DNA of 64,000 nucleotides from Achromobacter kerstersii (GCF_902859595.1 NZ_CADIJQ010000001.1:1922001-1986000), one strand, 5' to 3'. Counted from the stretch's first letter, positions 1 to 8,579 are shown. Numbers and translations are program-made. The notes: generated by a model from the sequence alone, not told the origin.

Positions 1-2
1 CC

Positions 3-554
3 GAGCTGGTTGCGTACGCGAAGAAGAATCCGGGCAGCGTGTCGTACGCGTCGTCTGGCACGGGTTCGTCCGACCACCTGTCCGCCGTGCTGTTTCGCCA
101 GCGCACGGACAGCACGGGTGTCGACGTACCCTACAAGGGCGGCGGCGCGGCCATTGCCGACCTGATCGGCGGACAAGTCAACGTGTCGTTCCAGAACCTG
201 GGTGCGGTGCAGAACCACATCAAGGCCGGCAAGCTGAAAGCGTTGGCCATTACGGGCGATGCGCGCGCACCGGATCTGCCCGACGTGCCGACCCTGGCGG
301 AAGCGGGCATCAAGGACATGGTGGTGTATTCCTGGCAAGGCTTCGCCGTGCCCAAGGGCACGCCGCCGGCCGTCGTGGAGCAATTGTCCAAGGCGCTGCA
401 AACCGCGCTGCGCGACCCGAAGACCGAGCAAACGCTGCAAGGTTTAGGCTTTGAAGTGGTGGCCAACACGCCGCAGCAGTTCACGCAATTCCAGCAAGGC
501 GAGGTCAAGCGCTGGAAGGACGTCATTCAGAAAGCCAACATCCAGCTGGAATGA
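3..554 (+). CDS. Bug-family tripartite tricarboxylate transporter receptor, 3' part
   Basis: This is the C-terminal 183 residues or so of a periplasmic substrate-binding protein of the Bug (TctC) family; the 5' end lies outside the window and the frame is open from the first bases. Visible family signatures are the PYKGGGAA loop, the GGQVNVSF segment, the KLKALAITG strand and the LPDVPTLAEAGI stretch that Bug proteins share. Such proteins bind carboxylates or other small organics for a TctAB-type permease, or act as sensors; the ligand cannot be read here. The frame ends with TGA, followed by hairpins. The next gene, a 2-hydroxyacid dehydrogenase in the same direction, may be metabolically linked, but this is inference. 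Confidence 0.9.
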   Translation, partial: ELVAYAKKNPGSVSYASSGTGSSDHLSAVLFRQRTDSTGVDVPYKGGGAAIADLIGGQVNVSFQNLGAVQNHIKAGKLKALAITGDARAPDLPDVPTLAEAGIKDMVVYSWQGFAVPKGTPPAVVEQLSKALQTALRDPKTEQTLQGLGFEVVANTPQQFTQFQQGEVKRWKDVIQKANIQLE

Positions 555-584
555 GCCGTGGCTAAAGCCGCGGCATAAGCTCAT

Positions 585-606
585 GGGGATGCCTGCGGGC
601 ATCCCC
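585..606 (+). terminator. GC-rich hairpin after the Bug gene
   Basis: A perfect 9-bp stem, GGGGATGCC at 585-593 and GGCATCCCC at 598-606, closes a 4-nt loop. A weaker hairpin (551-584, outer arms ATGAGC/GCTCAT) lies just before it. There is no T-run, so it may only attenuate transcription or protect the 3' end. Confidence 0.4.
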
Positions 607-669
607 GGTGCCTGATCCCAGGCCGAATCAAGTAGCATGACCGTTTTCGCCACCCACCCGTACGACAAC

Positions 670-1626
670 ATGACCACCAAGCAACGCATCATCCAGGTCG
701 GCTCGCTGGCCGGCTCCCCCACCGCCAACAAGAGCCTGGCAGACCGCTATGACGTCGTGGAACTGTGGAAGTTTCCCGATCGCAAGGCGGCGCTGGCCGA
801 ACACGGCAAGGGCATCACCGCGGTTGTCACGTCGGCCAACTTCGGCGCCGACGCGGAACTCATCAACGCCCTGCCCGACCTCAAAGCCATTTGCAGCTGG
901 GGCGTGGGCTACGAAACCATCGACGTGGAAGCCGCCAAGAAACGGGGCGTACAGGTCAGCAACACGCCTGACGTGCTGACGGATTGCGTGGCGGACCTGG
1001 CCTGGGGCCTGCTGATTGCCGGCGCCCGCCGCATGGGCCAGGGCGAACGCTTTGTGCGCGCTGACCAATGGGGCCAGGTGCATGGCAGCATCCCGCTGGG
1101 CCAGCGCGTCAGCGGCAAGAAGCTGGGCATTGTGGGCCTGGGCCGCATCGGTGAAGCCATTGCCAAGCGTGGCACGGGTTTCGACATGGACGTGCGTTAT
1201 CACAACCGCAGAAAGCGCGACGACATCGCGTACGGCTACGAAGCGTCGCTGGTGGATCTGGCCAAGTGGGCCGACTTCCTGATGGTCGCCACCGTGGGCG
1301 GCCCGAGCACGCGCCATCTGGTGAATCAGCCCGTGCTGGAAGCGTTGGGCCCAACCGGCATCATCGTCAACATCGCGCGCGGCCCGGTCATTGATGAAGC
1401 GGCGCTGGTGGCGGCGCTGGAATCCGGCAAGCTCGGTTGCGCAGCCCTGGACGTGTTCGAACACGAACCCAAAGTGCCCGACGCGCTGAAGAAAAGCGAC
1501 AAAGCTGTCGTGCTGCCGCACATCGGCAGCGCCACGCTGGAAACACGCCTGGGCATGGAAAACCTGATGCTGGATAACTTGCAGGCCTACTTCGATACGG
1601 GCCGTGTGATTACGCCGGTCGAATAA
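670..1626 (+). CDS. D-2-hydroxyacid dehydrogenase (glyoxylate/hydroxypyruvate reductase type)
   Basis: A cytoplasmic NAD(P)-dependent reductase that interconverts 2-oxo acids and D-2-hydroxy acids. The nucleotide-binding fold shows GLGRIG, and the catalytic triad is visible as Arg in NIARGPVIDE, Glu in FEHEP and His in LPHIGS, in the family's usual order. The ATG at 670 gives 318 residues, the usual length. An in-frame ATG at 637 would add 11 residues (MTVFATHPYDN); neither has a convincing ribosome-binding site. A strong bidirectional hairpin follows. The substrate is not determined; glyoxylate and hydroxypyruvate are the common ones in this subfamily. Confidence 0.88.
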   Translation: MTTKQRIIQVGSLAGSPTANKSLADRYDVVELWKFPDRKAALAEHGKGITAVVTSANFGADAELINALPDLKAICSWGVGYETIDVEAAKKRGVQVSNTPDVLTDCVADLAWGLLIAGARRMGQGERFVRADQWGQVHGSIPLGQRVSGKKLGIVGLGRIGEAIAKRGTGFDMDVRYHNRRKRDDIAYGYEASLVDLAKWADFLMVATVGGPSTRHLVNQPVLEALGPTGIIVNIARGPVIDEAALVAALESGKLGCAALDVFEHEPKVPDALKKSDKAVVLPHIGSATLETRLGMENLMLDNLQAYFDTGRVITPVE

Positions 1627-1650
1627 AAAACACCTGCTGCAAAAACGAAA

Positions 1651-1680
1651 AAGCCTCTCGGTGCCCATACCGAGAGGCTT
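1651..1680 (+). terminator. Rho-independent terminator
   Basis: A perfect 12-bp stem (AAGCCTCTCGGT at 1651-1662, ACCGAGAGGCTT at 1669-1680) with a 6-nt loop, preceded by an A-run and followed by TT. It can serve the dehydrogenase gene and the convergent small gene on the other strand. Confidence 0.85.
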
Positions 1681-1750
1681 TCGACTTTCCGGCCCCGCGG
1701 GATCGGCAGTCTTCCTGCAAAGGAACTACTTAAGGCTTTTCAGCCGCTTG

Positions 1751-1990
1751 CTACTTGGCCGGCGTCGTGGCGCCGGAATGGTCCATCTTTGATGCAGTGC
1801 CTGATTTCGCGGCCGCCGGTTTGGCGGACGTTTTGTCAGACTTGTGATGCTTGTGCTGCGCGTGGGTCTTGGTATCACCCGCCTTGGTCGTGGCATCGGC
1901 GCCGGCCGCGAACGCAGAAGGCGCAGCAGCAAGACCGAGGCACAAGGCCGAGGTGGATAAGAACGCAGCGATACGGGAGTGAGTCGTCAT
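1751..1990 (-). CDS. small exported His/Lys/Ala-rich protein
   Basis: A 79-residue protein. Residues 1-28 look like a classic signal peptide (hydrophobic stretch, cleavage near SAFA-A). The mature part is only about 50 residues, lacks Cys and aromatics, and is rich in Ala, Lys, Thr and His, including the cluster HAQHKHHKSD. This composition resembles small acid-shock or metal-binding periplasmic proteins, but I recognise no named family. An AGGAG site sits just before the ATG. It is monocistronic and convergent with the dehydrogenase gene. Confidence 0.7.
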   Translation of the reverse strand: MTTHSRIAAFLSTSALCLGLAAAPSAFAAGADATTKAGDTKTHAQHKHHKSDKTSAKPAAAKSGTASKMDHSGATTPAK

Positions 1991-2163
1991 TTCATGAACT
2001 CCTGAATGTGCAAGGCTAAAAGCCTATCCGACACGGGGCGGCAACATCGCCGCTTACCCCGTACTCCGTTTGAAGAGCCGGCACGCGGAAGGTTCAACGC
2101 GGAACCACAAACTTTCGGACGCTAACGTTTGCTAATACAGGGGGTGTTAATACAGCGCCGCAC

Positions 2164-2973
2164 TCAGCTTTCAAACGCCAGCAACGCCACGGTGGCGAAC
2201 AGCATCAGCGCGAAGCTGGCTCTCAGCTTGCGTTCAGGCAGCTTGTACGCCAAGCGCACGCCAACCGGCACGAACAGCAAGCTGCCAATCGCCATGGGCA
2301 GGCCCACCATCCAGTTCGCCTGACCCGCCCATCCGTAGGTGATGAGCGCAATCGTGGAACCCGGAATCACCATGCTCAACGCGAGCGCCTGCGCCGTGGT
2401 CTGCGGCAGCCGGAAGACCGACGTGATGATGGGCACCGCCAGCACTGCGCCGCCCACCCCAAAGAAGCCGCCCAAGGTGCCGCACAACATGCCCAAGACG
2501 CTCGCACGACGGGGCGTGAAAGCAGGCGCTGCACGCGTTGGCTTTTGCGTTTGCGTTGCCGCTTTTTCTTTGTGTTTCTGATTGCCGGCGGCAACGCGGC
2601 CCGCGCGCCACGTCTGCCACACATAGAACAAGGCGATGAAGAACAGGAACACGGCGAAGCTTCGTCGCAAGACACTGGAGTCGATACCCAGCGCCAAACG
2701 CGCGCCCACCCACGTGAACAGCACGGCGCCCGCCGCACCTGCGGCGGCCACGCGCTTGTCGATGCGCGTCTGCTGGTTGTACTTGCGCACCGCCATCGTG
2801 ATGGCGGGCAACACCATGATCAGCGCGGTGCCTTGCGCCAGTTGTTGCGACATGCCCATCAACAGCACCAGCGCGGGAATGGCGATAAGACCGCCCCCGA
2901 TGCCCAGCACGCCGCCCATGAAACCAATCAGGCCACCCGCGGCCAGGCACGCGGCGATCACTAACAGACTCAC
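2164..2973 (-). CDS. TSUP-family (TauE/SafE) anion permease
   Basis: An inner-membrane protein of 269 residues with about eight hydrophobic segments in two repeats. Each repeat carries the glycine-rich family motif (GFMGGVLGIGGGLIAIP near the N-terminus, GFFGVGGAVLAVP in the second half). TSUP proteins move sulfite, sulfonates, sulfoacetate or related organic anions; the substrate here is unknown. I place the start at the GTG at 2973-2971 because GGGAG lies six bases upstream. A longer open frame to 3180 runs into radA and has no transmembrane character. The gene starts 13 bases after the radA stop, so the two are probably co-transcribed. Confidence 0.85.
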   Translation of the reverse strand: MSLLVIAACLAAGGLIGFMGGVLGIGGGLIAIPALVLLMGMSQQLAQGTALIMVLPAITMAVRKYNQQTRIDKRVAAAGAAGAVLFTWVGARLALGIDSSVLRRSFAVFLFFIALFYVWQTWRAGRVAAGNQKHKEKAATQTQKPTRAAPAFTPRRASVLGMLCGTLGGFFGVGGAVLAVPIITSVFRLPQTTAQALALSMVIPGSTIALITYGWAGQANWMVGLPMAIGSLLFVPVGVRLAYKLPERKLRASFALMLFATVALLAFES

Positions 2974-2986
2974 AACATGCTCCCGA

Positions 2987-4348
2987 TCAGCGCAGCTTGT
3001 CCAGCGCGGCGTCCAGGCGGTCCACCGCCCAGATCTCCAGACCCTCGATAGGCTGGCGCGGCGCGTTGGCCTTGGGGATGAGTGCAATCGAAAAGCCCAG
3101 CTTGGCGGCTTCGCGCAAACGTTCCTGGCCGCGCGGCGCGGGCCGGATCTCACCTGCCAGCCCCACTTCACCGAATGCAATCAGGCCACGCGGCAAGGGC
3201 TTGTCGCGCAACGACGACATGATGGCCAGCAGCACCGGCAAGTCGGCCGCGGGCTCCGTGATGCGCACGCCGCCCACGGCGTTGACGAACACGTCCTGGT
3301 CGAACGTGGTGACGCCCGCGTGCCGGTGCAGCACGGCCAGCAGCATCGCCAGCCGGTTGCCTTCCAGCCCGACCGTCAGCCGGCGCGGGTTGGGCGCGTG
3401 CGAGCTATCGACCAATGCCTGGATTTCAACCAGCAGCGGGCGCGTGCCTTCCTGCGTGGCCATCACGCAGGAACCGGCCACCTGCTGTTCGTGTTGCGAC
3501 AAGAACAGCGCGGACGGGTTGGCCACGCCACGCAGACCGCGGTCGGTCATGGCGAAGACGCCAAGTTCATTCACTGCACCAAAACGGTTCTTGAAGGCGC
3601 GCACCAGGCGGAACGACGAATGCGTATCGCCTTCGAAATACAGCACCGTATCCACGATGTGTTCGAGCACGCGCGGACCCGCCAGCGCGCCGTCTTTGGT
3701 GACGTGGCCGATCATGACGATGGCGATGCCCGTCTGCTTGGCCAGCCGCGTCAACTGCGCGGCGCACTCGCGCACCTGCGACACGGAGCCCGGCGCGGCG
3801 CTGAGTTCACCGCTGTACAGGGTTTGAATGGAATCGATAACGGCAACGGTCGGCTTCTGCTCGGACACGGCAGCCTGAATGGCTTCCAGCCGGATCTCGG
3901 CCAGCAGATTGACGTTGCCGGTCTGCAAGTCAAGGCGGCGGGCGCGCAAGGCGACCTGCTCGGCGGACTCTTCGCCCGTCACGTACAGCACGGGCGTGGT
4001 CTCGGACAGCGAAGCCAGCGCTTGCAGCAGCAGCGTGGATTTGCCGATGCCGGGGTCCCCCCCAATCAGCACCACGGCGCCGGCCACCAGACCGCCGCCC
4101 AGCACGCGGTCAAATTCGTCCAGGCCGGTAGGCTGGCGCGGCGTTTCGCGGGCTTCGATTTCGGACAGGCTGCGCACCGGGCTGGCCGAGGCCAGCGGGG
4201 CATAGCGGTGGGCGGACGCGGCGGGCGACGACGACTCCACCGTTTCTTCCAGCGTGTTCCAGGCGTTGCAATGCGGGCATTTGCCCTGCCACTTCGGGGT
4301 CGTGCCGCCACAGTCGGCGCACACATATACGGTTCGGGATTTGGCCAT
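2987..4348 (-). CDS. radA: DNA repair protein RadA
   Basis: RadA is a RecA-like ATPase that promotes branch migration in recombinational repair. All parts are visible in 453 residues: an N-terminal C4 zinc finger (C10-x2-C13 and C24-x2-C27), the Walker A GGDPGIGKST at 96-105, the RadA-specific KNRFG motif near the middle, and a C-terminal Lon-protease-like domain. The ATG at 4348 starts the canonical MAKSRTVYVCADCG; 31 further upstream codons are open but unlike the family. The TSUP permease gene follows by 13 bases. Confidence 0.96.
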   Translation of the reverse strand: MAKSRTVYVCADCGGTTPKWQGKCPHCNAWNTLEETVESSSPAASAHRYAPLASASPVRSLSEIEARETPRQPTGLDEFDRVLGGGLVAGAVVLIGGDPGIGKSTLLLQALASLSETTPVLYVTGEESAEQVALRARRLDLQTGNVNLLAEIRLEAIQAAVSEQKPTVAVIDSIQTLYSGELSAAPGSVSQVRECAAQLTRLAKQTGIAIVMIGHVTKDGALAGPRVLEHIVDTVLYFEGDTHSSFRLVRAFKNRFGAVNELGVFAMTDRGLRGVANPSALFLSQHEQQVAGSCVMATQEGTRPLLVEIQALVDSSHAPNPRRLTVGLEGNRLAMLLAVLHRHAGVTTFDQDVFVNAVGGVRITEPAADLPVLLAIMSSLRDKPLPRGLIAFGEVGLAGEIRPAPRGQERLREAAKLGFSIALIPKANAPRQPIEGLEIWAVDRLDAALDKLR

Positions 4349-4690
4349 GCGCGAAAGTGTACTGGCAACCCTCGCGTCCCGGGGCGCAGAACCGGGACCA
4401 AAATGCGCATTGAACGGCCACATTGACGTGCTGCGGGGCACGAGTCTGTCATTCTGCTTTCAGTATTAGGGACGGGCCAAAGTTACATCATGCAAATAGA
4501 AGAAATTCCCTGCCGGAATCCCGCAAATCGCGCATAATCGACGGATGCAGCGCGGCCTGCTTCTCACAAGCCGCATAAACCGGAACAAGACCCCAGCCCC
4601 GACGAGATCGCCGGACCACCGGCGCGGCGCCCAGCAAAGGTCAAACGCGAATACGTCCTCCCACCGGGCGTATGCGCGAGGAGTACGCGC
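4349..4690. other. divergent intergenic region, radA / one-TM protein gene
   Basis: 342 bases with no credible gene. It must hold the radA promoter (leftward) and the promoter of the gene at 4691. A CATAAT hexamer at 4533-4538 is a possible -10 for the rightward gene, without a clear -35. A short inverted repeat ATTCC-N5-GGAAT lies at 4505-4519. Confidence 0.4.
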
Positions 4691-5341
4691 ATGAGCATTA
4701 CCTATCGCCCCCCTTTCGATGAAGACGATGAACGGGATCTGCGCGCCCTGTACCGTAAGCCCAGACCCGGGAGCAGTCCCGAACTTGACGCCGCGGTGCG
4801 CCGAGCCTGGCACCCTGGCCACAGCTGGCACCCCGGCTGGGCTGCAGCGGCATGCGCCGCGATGGTGGCGGGCCTGTTCGCCTGGACGGACATGCGCGAA
4901 AGCGCCGACGCCCCCGAGCTGAACGCGCAGCTTGTCGCCCCGCATGAAGTTGGCACCAGCGCCGAACGTTCGCCGCCCCCCGTCGCCCTGACCGATGCGC
5001 TGGCCGGAAAATCCCCAGCGCCCGCCGTCACCCAGCGCGTTTCTGTTTCCGCATCGGCGTCGGAGTCAACGGCCGAGCCCATCCAGAGCCAGGCGGCTCA
5101 AGTGGCTCCGGCCCCGGAAGCCGCTGCCGCCGGTACGGCACAGCCCGCCGAGGCGACGGCCACCGACGTCGTCGCGTTCAGCGAAGAAGATATCGAGGCT
5201 CGCGTGGCTCACATCCGGTCGCTGATGCAGAACGACCAGCAGGACGACGCCGTGCAAGCGCTGCGCGAATTGCAGCAAGGCGCGCCCGACCTGACCTTGC
5301 CTGACGACCTTCAGGAACTGGCCCAGCAAAACCCGGCCTGA
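4691..5341 (+). CDS. single-pass membrane protein, Ala/Pro-rich periplasmic part, unknown function
   Basis: 216 residues. Residues 1-45 are charged (FDEDDERDLRALYRK) and probably cytoplasmic, residues about 48-66 form one hydrophobic segment, and about 80-150 are low-complexity Ala/Pro/Ser. Residues 150-216 look helical and charged (EDIEARVAHIRSLMQNDQQ, LPDDLQELAQQ). The layout recalls anti-sigma factors, but no zinc-binding His/Cys motif is present and no sigma factor gene is adjacent. A GAGGAG site seven bases before the ATG fixes the start. The tail is followed by a 13-bp tandem repeat and a strong hairpin. Confidence 0.7.
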   Translation: MSITYRPPFDEDDERDLRALYRKPRPGSSPELDAAVRRAWHPGHSWHPGWAAAACAAMVAGLFAWTDMRESADAPELNAQLVAPHEVGTSAERSPPPVALTDALAGKSPAPAVTQRVSVSASASESTAEPIQSQAAQVAPAPEAAAAGTAQPAEATATDVVAFSEEDIEARVAHIRSLMQNDQQDDAVQALRELQQGAPDLTLPDDLQELAQQNPA

Positions 5342-5342
5342 G

Positions 5343-5407
5343 CTCACGGCCCGAACTCACGGCTCGAACTCACGGCCTGACCTTCCGTCCTGACCTTACG
5401 TCCTTGA
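5343..5407. repeat. 13-bp tandem repeat, five copies
   Basis: Five contiguous 13-mers begin right after the stop of the upstream gene: CTCACGGCCCGAA, CTCACGGCTCGAA, CTCACGGCCTGAC, CTTCCGTCCTGAC and CTTACGTCCTTGA. The first three are near-identical and the last two have drifted. Confidence 0.75.
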
Positions 5408-5410
5408 TCC

Positions 5411-5448
5411 GGCCCCCGGCCCCGCCCATTACGGCGGCGCCGGGGGCC
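5411..5448 (+). terminator. long GC-rich hairpin between the one-TM gene and hpaR
   Basis: A 10-bp perfect stem (5411-5420 with 5439-5448, GGCCCCCGGC/GCCGGGGGCC) continues after one mismatch with five more pairs (5422-5426 with 5433-5437) around a 6-nt loop. There is no T-run, but stability should be high. It probably separates the upstream gene from hpaR. Confidence 0.6.
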
Positions 5449-5529
5449 GTGTTGCATCCCCGCCGCAAGCCGTTCAGGATCAAGAAACAGTGGTCAAAAA
5501 AAGGGTGGCTTCTTGCTAACATAGCCGCC

Positions 5530-5994
5530 ATGAGTCCGAGCTTCCACCACCGCAATCTTCCCCACCTGCTGCTCTACGCACGCGAAACCCTGATGGCGCA
5601 TTTCCGACCCGTATTGCACGCGGCCGGCGTCACCGAACAACAATGGCGGGTGTTGCGCACCTTGAGCGAAGTCGGCTCGATGGAACCGAACCAGATCGCG
5701 CGCAGCTGTCAGATCCTTAGCCCCAGCCTGACCCGCATGCTGGCCGGCATGGAAGAACAAGGCCTGATCAAGCGCGTGCGCTCCAGCGCCGACCAGCGCC
5801 GCCAGGAAATCTCGCTGACCCCCAAGAGCAACAAGCTGATCGACCGGATGCGTCCGCACGTGGATGCGAAGTACCAAGAGATCGAAGCCAAGATCGGCAA
5901 GGAATTGCTTGACCGCCTGTACCGCGACGTCGACACCATGGTCGACCTGATCAAGCAGAATACGCCGGCATCGCGCGATGCCGACGAAGGCTGA
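5530..5994 (+). CDS. hpaR: HpaR, MarR-family regulator of homoprotocatechuate degradation
   Basis: 154 residues with the winged-helix layout of MarR proteins: helices around VTEQQWRVLRTLSEVG, the recognition region MEPNQIARSCQILSPSLTRMLAGMEEQGLIKR, and the wing RSSADQRRQEISLT. HpaR represses the hpa meta-cleavage operon until the aromatic acid binds. The ATG at 5530 gives the family's MSPSFHHRNLPHLLLYARE start; an upstream open frame adds 42 unlike residues. It ends 3 bases from the stop of the convergent hpaD. TGCTAACA at 5514-5521, just before the start, also occurs at 8573-8580 before hpaFG1, so autoregulation is plausible. Confidence 0.92.
   Translation: MSPSFHHRNLPHLLLYARETLMAHFRPVLHAAGVTEQQWRVLRTLSEVGSMEPNQIARSCQILSPSLTRMLAGMEEQGLIKRVRSSADQRRQEISLTPKSNKLIDRMRPHVDAKYQEIEAKIGKELLDRLYRDVDTMVDLIKQNTPASRDADEG
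5966..5983. terminator. 18-bp perfect palindrome at the hpaR/hpaD junction
   Basis: CGGCATCGCGCGATGCCG is fully self-complementary and lies in the last codons of hpaR, just before the convergent hpaD stop. It could form a hairpin in either transcript and act as a shared 3' end signal. No T-run follows. Confidence 0.35.
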
Positions 5995-5997
5995 AAC

Positions 5998-6849
5998 TCA
6001 GTCGGGCACCGGGAAGATCGCGTTGATCTGCCCCGTGCCGGAGCTGGTGAAGTAATCGGTGACGATCTCCACCGGCTTGTCGTAAGCGTCCCACCCCAGC
6101 AAGCCCAGCAGCATCGCCGTGTCGTGCATGCCGCCCTCGCCCACGCACAGCTCGGCGTACTCCGGCAGCATGGCGCAGAACGTCTTCCAATCCCCCTGGC
6201 GCCACAGATCGACCACCCGCAGATCCACCTGACGATGGAACTCGCGGCTGATCTGGTGCATGGCGGCTTCTGGGCTGTTGTTGTCGTTGAACCGATGTGA
6301 CAACGAACCGCTGGCCAGCACGGCGACGCGGTTATCGCTGGCTTCGATCGCCTGACGCAAGGCGGCGCCGAAGCGCCGGCTTTCATCCAGACCATGCCAG
6401 GCGCACCATGCCGCCACCGACACCACATTGAAACGGCCGTCGCCGTTCATGTAGCGCATGGGAACCAGCGTGCCGTATTCCAGTTCCAGGCTGTCGATCT
6501 CGTGCGTGCGCGTGCCCACGCCCGCCGCGTTGGCGCATTCGGCGATGCGGCGGCCCAGTTCAGGGTTGCCGCCGTAGGCGTAGTCCATGTCCTTGATGAA
6601 GTGCGGCAGTTCGTTGCTGGTGTAGCGGCCCGCAAAGCGCGCATTGGCGTTCACGTGATAGCCCGCGTTCACCAGCCAGTGCACGTCCAGCACCACAATC
6701 GTATCCACATCCAGATCGCGGCAACGCTGGCCGATTTCGCGGTGGCCCTGGATGGCGGCCTCGCGGCAGCCGTGGTGCTTGCCGGGAAGTTCCGACAGAT
6801 ACATCGACGGCACGTGCGTCACTTTCGCCGCCAGCGCAAGCTTGCCCAT
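5998..6849 (-). CDS. hpaD: 3,4-dihydroxyphenylacetate 2,3-dioxygenase
   Basis: The ring-opening enzyme of the pathway: a class III (LigB-like) extradiol dioxygenase using Fe(II) to cleave homoprotocatechuate to 5-carboxymethyl-2-hydroxymuconate semialdehyde. At 283 residues it matches the enterobacterial HpaD length. Expected histidines and acidic residues lie in AAKVTHVPSMY near the N-terminus, DVHWLVNAGYH, and GSLSHRFND in the C-terminal half. The start at 6849 is supported by AAGGAG before the ATG. It follows hpaE by 26 bases in the same leftward operon. Confidence 0.93.
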   Translation of the reverse strand: MGKLALAAKVTHVPSMYLSELPGKHHGCREAAIQGHREIGQRCRDLDVDTIVVLDVHWLVNAGYHVNANARFAGRYTSNELPHFIKDMDYAYGGNPELGRRIAECANAAGVGTRTHEIDSLELEYGTLVPMRYMNGDGRFNVVSVAAWCAWHGLDESRRFGAALRQAIEASDNRVAVLASGSLSHRFNDNNSPEAAMHQISREFHRQVDLRVVDLWRQGDWKTFCAMLPEYAELCVGEGGMHDTAMLLGLLGWDAYDKPVEIVTDYFTSSGTGQINAIFPVPD

Positions 6850-6875
6850 GATGGTTGTCTCCTTGGTGCAGGGGC

Positions 6876-8342
6876 TCAAACGCCCCATTTCGGTATGTGG
6901 TGGCTGCCCATCGACACGCAGACGTTTTTGATTTCGGCGAAGACCTCGTAGCTGTATTCGCCGCCTTCGCGCCCCGTGCCGGATTCCTTGGTGCCGCCGA
7001 ACGGCTGACGCAAGTCGCGCACGTTCTGGCTGTTGATGAACACCATGCCGGCCTCGATGCCGCGCGCCAGACGGTGGGCGCGGCCAATGTCGCTTGTCCA
7101 GATGTAGGACGCCAGGCCGTATTTGACATCATTGGCCAGCGCCAAGCCTTCGGCCTCGTCCTTGAACGGGATCAGGCAGGCAACGGGGCCGAAGATTTCT
7201 TCCTGCGCGCAACGCATGCGGTTGTCGACGTCGGCCAGCACGGTCGGGCGCACGAAGTTGCCGCCCGATAAATGCGCCGGCAGCCCGGCCGGCTTGCCTG
7301 CGCCACCGGCCAGGATGTGCGCGCCCTCTTGCTCGGCCAGCTGGATGTAGCCCGTTACCTTTTCCCAATGCTGGCGCGTGATCATCGCGCCCACATGCGT
7401 GGCGTCATTCATCGGGTCACCCACCGCCAGCCGTTCGGCGCGCGCGGCGAATTTGCGCACGAAGTCGGCGTAGATGGTTTCTTGGACGAAGATGCGGGAG
7501 CCCGCCGTGCAGCGTTCACCATTCAACGAAAAGATGGTGAACAACGCGGCGTCCAGCGCGCGCTCGACATCGGCATCATCAAAGATCAGCACGGGCGACT
7601 TGCCGCCCAGTTCCATCGAGAACTTCTTGATGCCGCCGGCGCTGGTCATGATTTTTTTACCGGTGACGGTGCCACCGGTAAACGAGATAGCGCGCACGCC
7701 GGGGTGGCGCACCAACGCGTCGCCCGCCGTTGCGCCCATGCCCTGCACCACGTTCAGCACGCCGGCGGGGATGCCGGCTTCAAGGGCCAGGCGGCCCAGC
7801 TGATCTGCCGTCAGTGGCGAGAGTTCAGACATCTTCAGCACTGCCGTATTGCCCAGCGCGAGACATGGCGCGGTTTTCCACGTGGCCGTCATGAAAGGCA
7901 CGTTCCACGGCGACACCAGCGCGCACACGCCCACCGGCTGGTACAGCGTGTAGTTCAGCATCTGGTCATCGACGGGATAGGTATGCCCGTTCATGCGCGT
8001 GCAGACCTCGGCGAAGAAATTGAAATTCTCGGAGGCGCGCGGAATCAGCTGCTTGCGGGTTTGCGAGATCGGCAGGCCGGTGTCCTGCGTTTCAAGTTCG
8101 GCCAGCATGGGCACGTTCTGGTCGATCAGTTCGCCCAGCCGGCGCATCAGCCGCGCGCGTTCCTTGGCGGGCGTGTTGGCCCATTTTGGAAAGGCGGCCG
8201 CCGCGGCGGACACGGCGGCGTCGATTTCGGCCTGGCCGCCCGACGCCACTTCGTCGATGGCGTCGCCCGTGGCCGGGTTGTAGGTAATGAAGCGGTCTTG
8301 GCTGTCGACCTGCTCCCCATTGATCCAGTGCTTGATGCTCAT
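6876..8342 (-). CDS. hpaE: 5-carboxymethyl-2-hydroxymuconate semialdehyde dehydrogenase
   Basis: An aldehyde dehydrogenase that oxidises the HpaD product to 5-carboxymethyl-2-hydroxymuconate with NAD+. 488 residues, the usual HpaE length. The family active site is intact: general-base Glu in MELGGKSP and nucleophile Cys in NGERCTAGSR, with a glycine-rich cofactor region (SFTGGTVTGKKI). The ATG at 8342 has GAGGAG five bases upstream. It is the first gene of the leftward hpaE-hpaD operon, divergent from hpaFG1 and sharing its control region. Confidence 0.94.
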   Translation of the reverse strand: MSIKHWINGEQVDSQDRFITYNPATGDAIDEVASGGQAEIDAAVSAAAAAFPKWANTPAKERARLMRRLGELIDQNVPMLAELETQDTGLPISQTRKQLIPRASENFNFFAEVCTRMNGHTYPVDDQMLNYTLYQPVGVCALVSPWNVPFMTATWKTAPCLALGNTAVLKMSELSPLTADQLGRLALEAGIPAGVLNVVQGMGATAGDALVRHPGVRAISFTGGTVTGKKIMTSAGGIKKFSMELGGKSPVLIFDDADVERALDAALFTIFSLNGERCTAGSRIFVQETIYADFVRKFAARAERLAVGDPMNDATHVGAMITRQHWEKVTGYIQLAEQEGAHILAGGAGKPAGLPAHLSGGNFVRPTVLADVDNRMRCAQEEIFGPVACLIPFKDEAEGLALANDVKYGLASYIWTSDIGRAHRLARGIEAGMVFINSQNVRDLRQPFGGTKESGTGREGGEYSYEVFAEIKNVCVSMGSHHIPKWGV

Positions 8343-8389
8343 CGCGGCTCCTCGTCCCGTGCTCGGCGGTGATGGCCGCCACTTTTTAA

Positions 8390-8401
8390 TTAACACGTTA
8401 A
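8390..8401. promoter_or_regulatory. candidate HpaR operator on the hpaE side
   Basis: TTAAC-AC-GTTAA, a perfect 5-bp inverted repeat in an AT-rich patch that stands out from the GC-rich surroundings, about 50 bases before the hpaE start. A related imperfect copy (TTAAC-AT-GCTAA) lies before hpaFG1. That both divergent promoters carry it suggests an HpaR site; binding is inferred. Confidence 0.5.
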
Positions 8402-8508
8402 CATTATGCCGGCGAAAGGCAGGCTGTCAACGTCTGAAAACCACTAGCGGAGGGCAAGCGGGGTTGCTCGCATTTGGCGTTGCGGCACGGTTGCTCCTCG
8501 GTTGCCGC

Positions 8509-8541
8509 CCCCGTTGCAGCCCCGTTGCAGCCCCGTTGCCG
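8509..8541. repeat. 11-bp tandem repeat, three copies
   Basis: CCCCGTTGCAG, CCCCGTTGCAG and CCCCGTTGCCG in direct succession, between the two AT-rich operator-like patches of the hpaE/hpaFG1 control region. Confidence 0.65.
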
Positions 8542-8567
8542 CTCACTCCGGATTTCATTATGCTAAT

Positions 8568-8579
8568 TAACATGCTAAC
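8568..8579. promoter_or_regulatory. candidate HpaR operator on the hpaFG1 side
   Basis: TTAAC-AT-GCTAA, one mismatch from a perfect inverted repeat and matching the hpaE-side site in nine of twelve positions. It is about 20 bases before the hpaFG1 start, overlapping where RNA polymerase should sit. It contains part of TGCTAACA, repeated before hpaR. Confidence 0.5.

Noticed and set aside
2636..4426. 596-codon open frame antisense to radA and the TSUP gene
   Set aside because: Composition is His/Gln/Arg-rich, as typical for antisense shadows, and both sense genes are clearly real.
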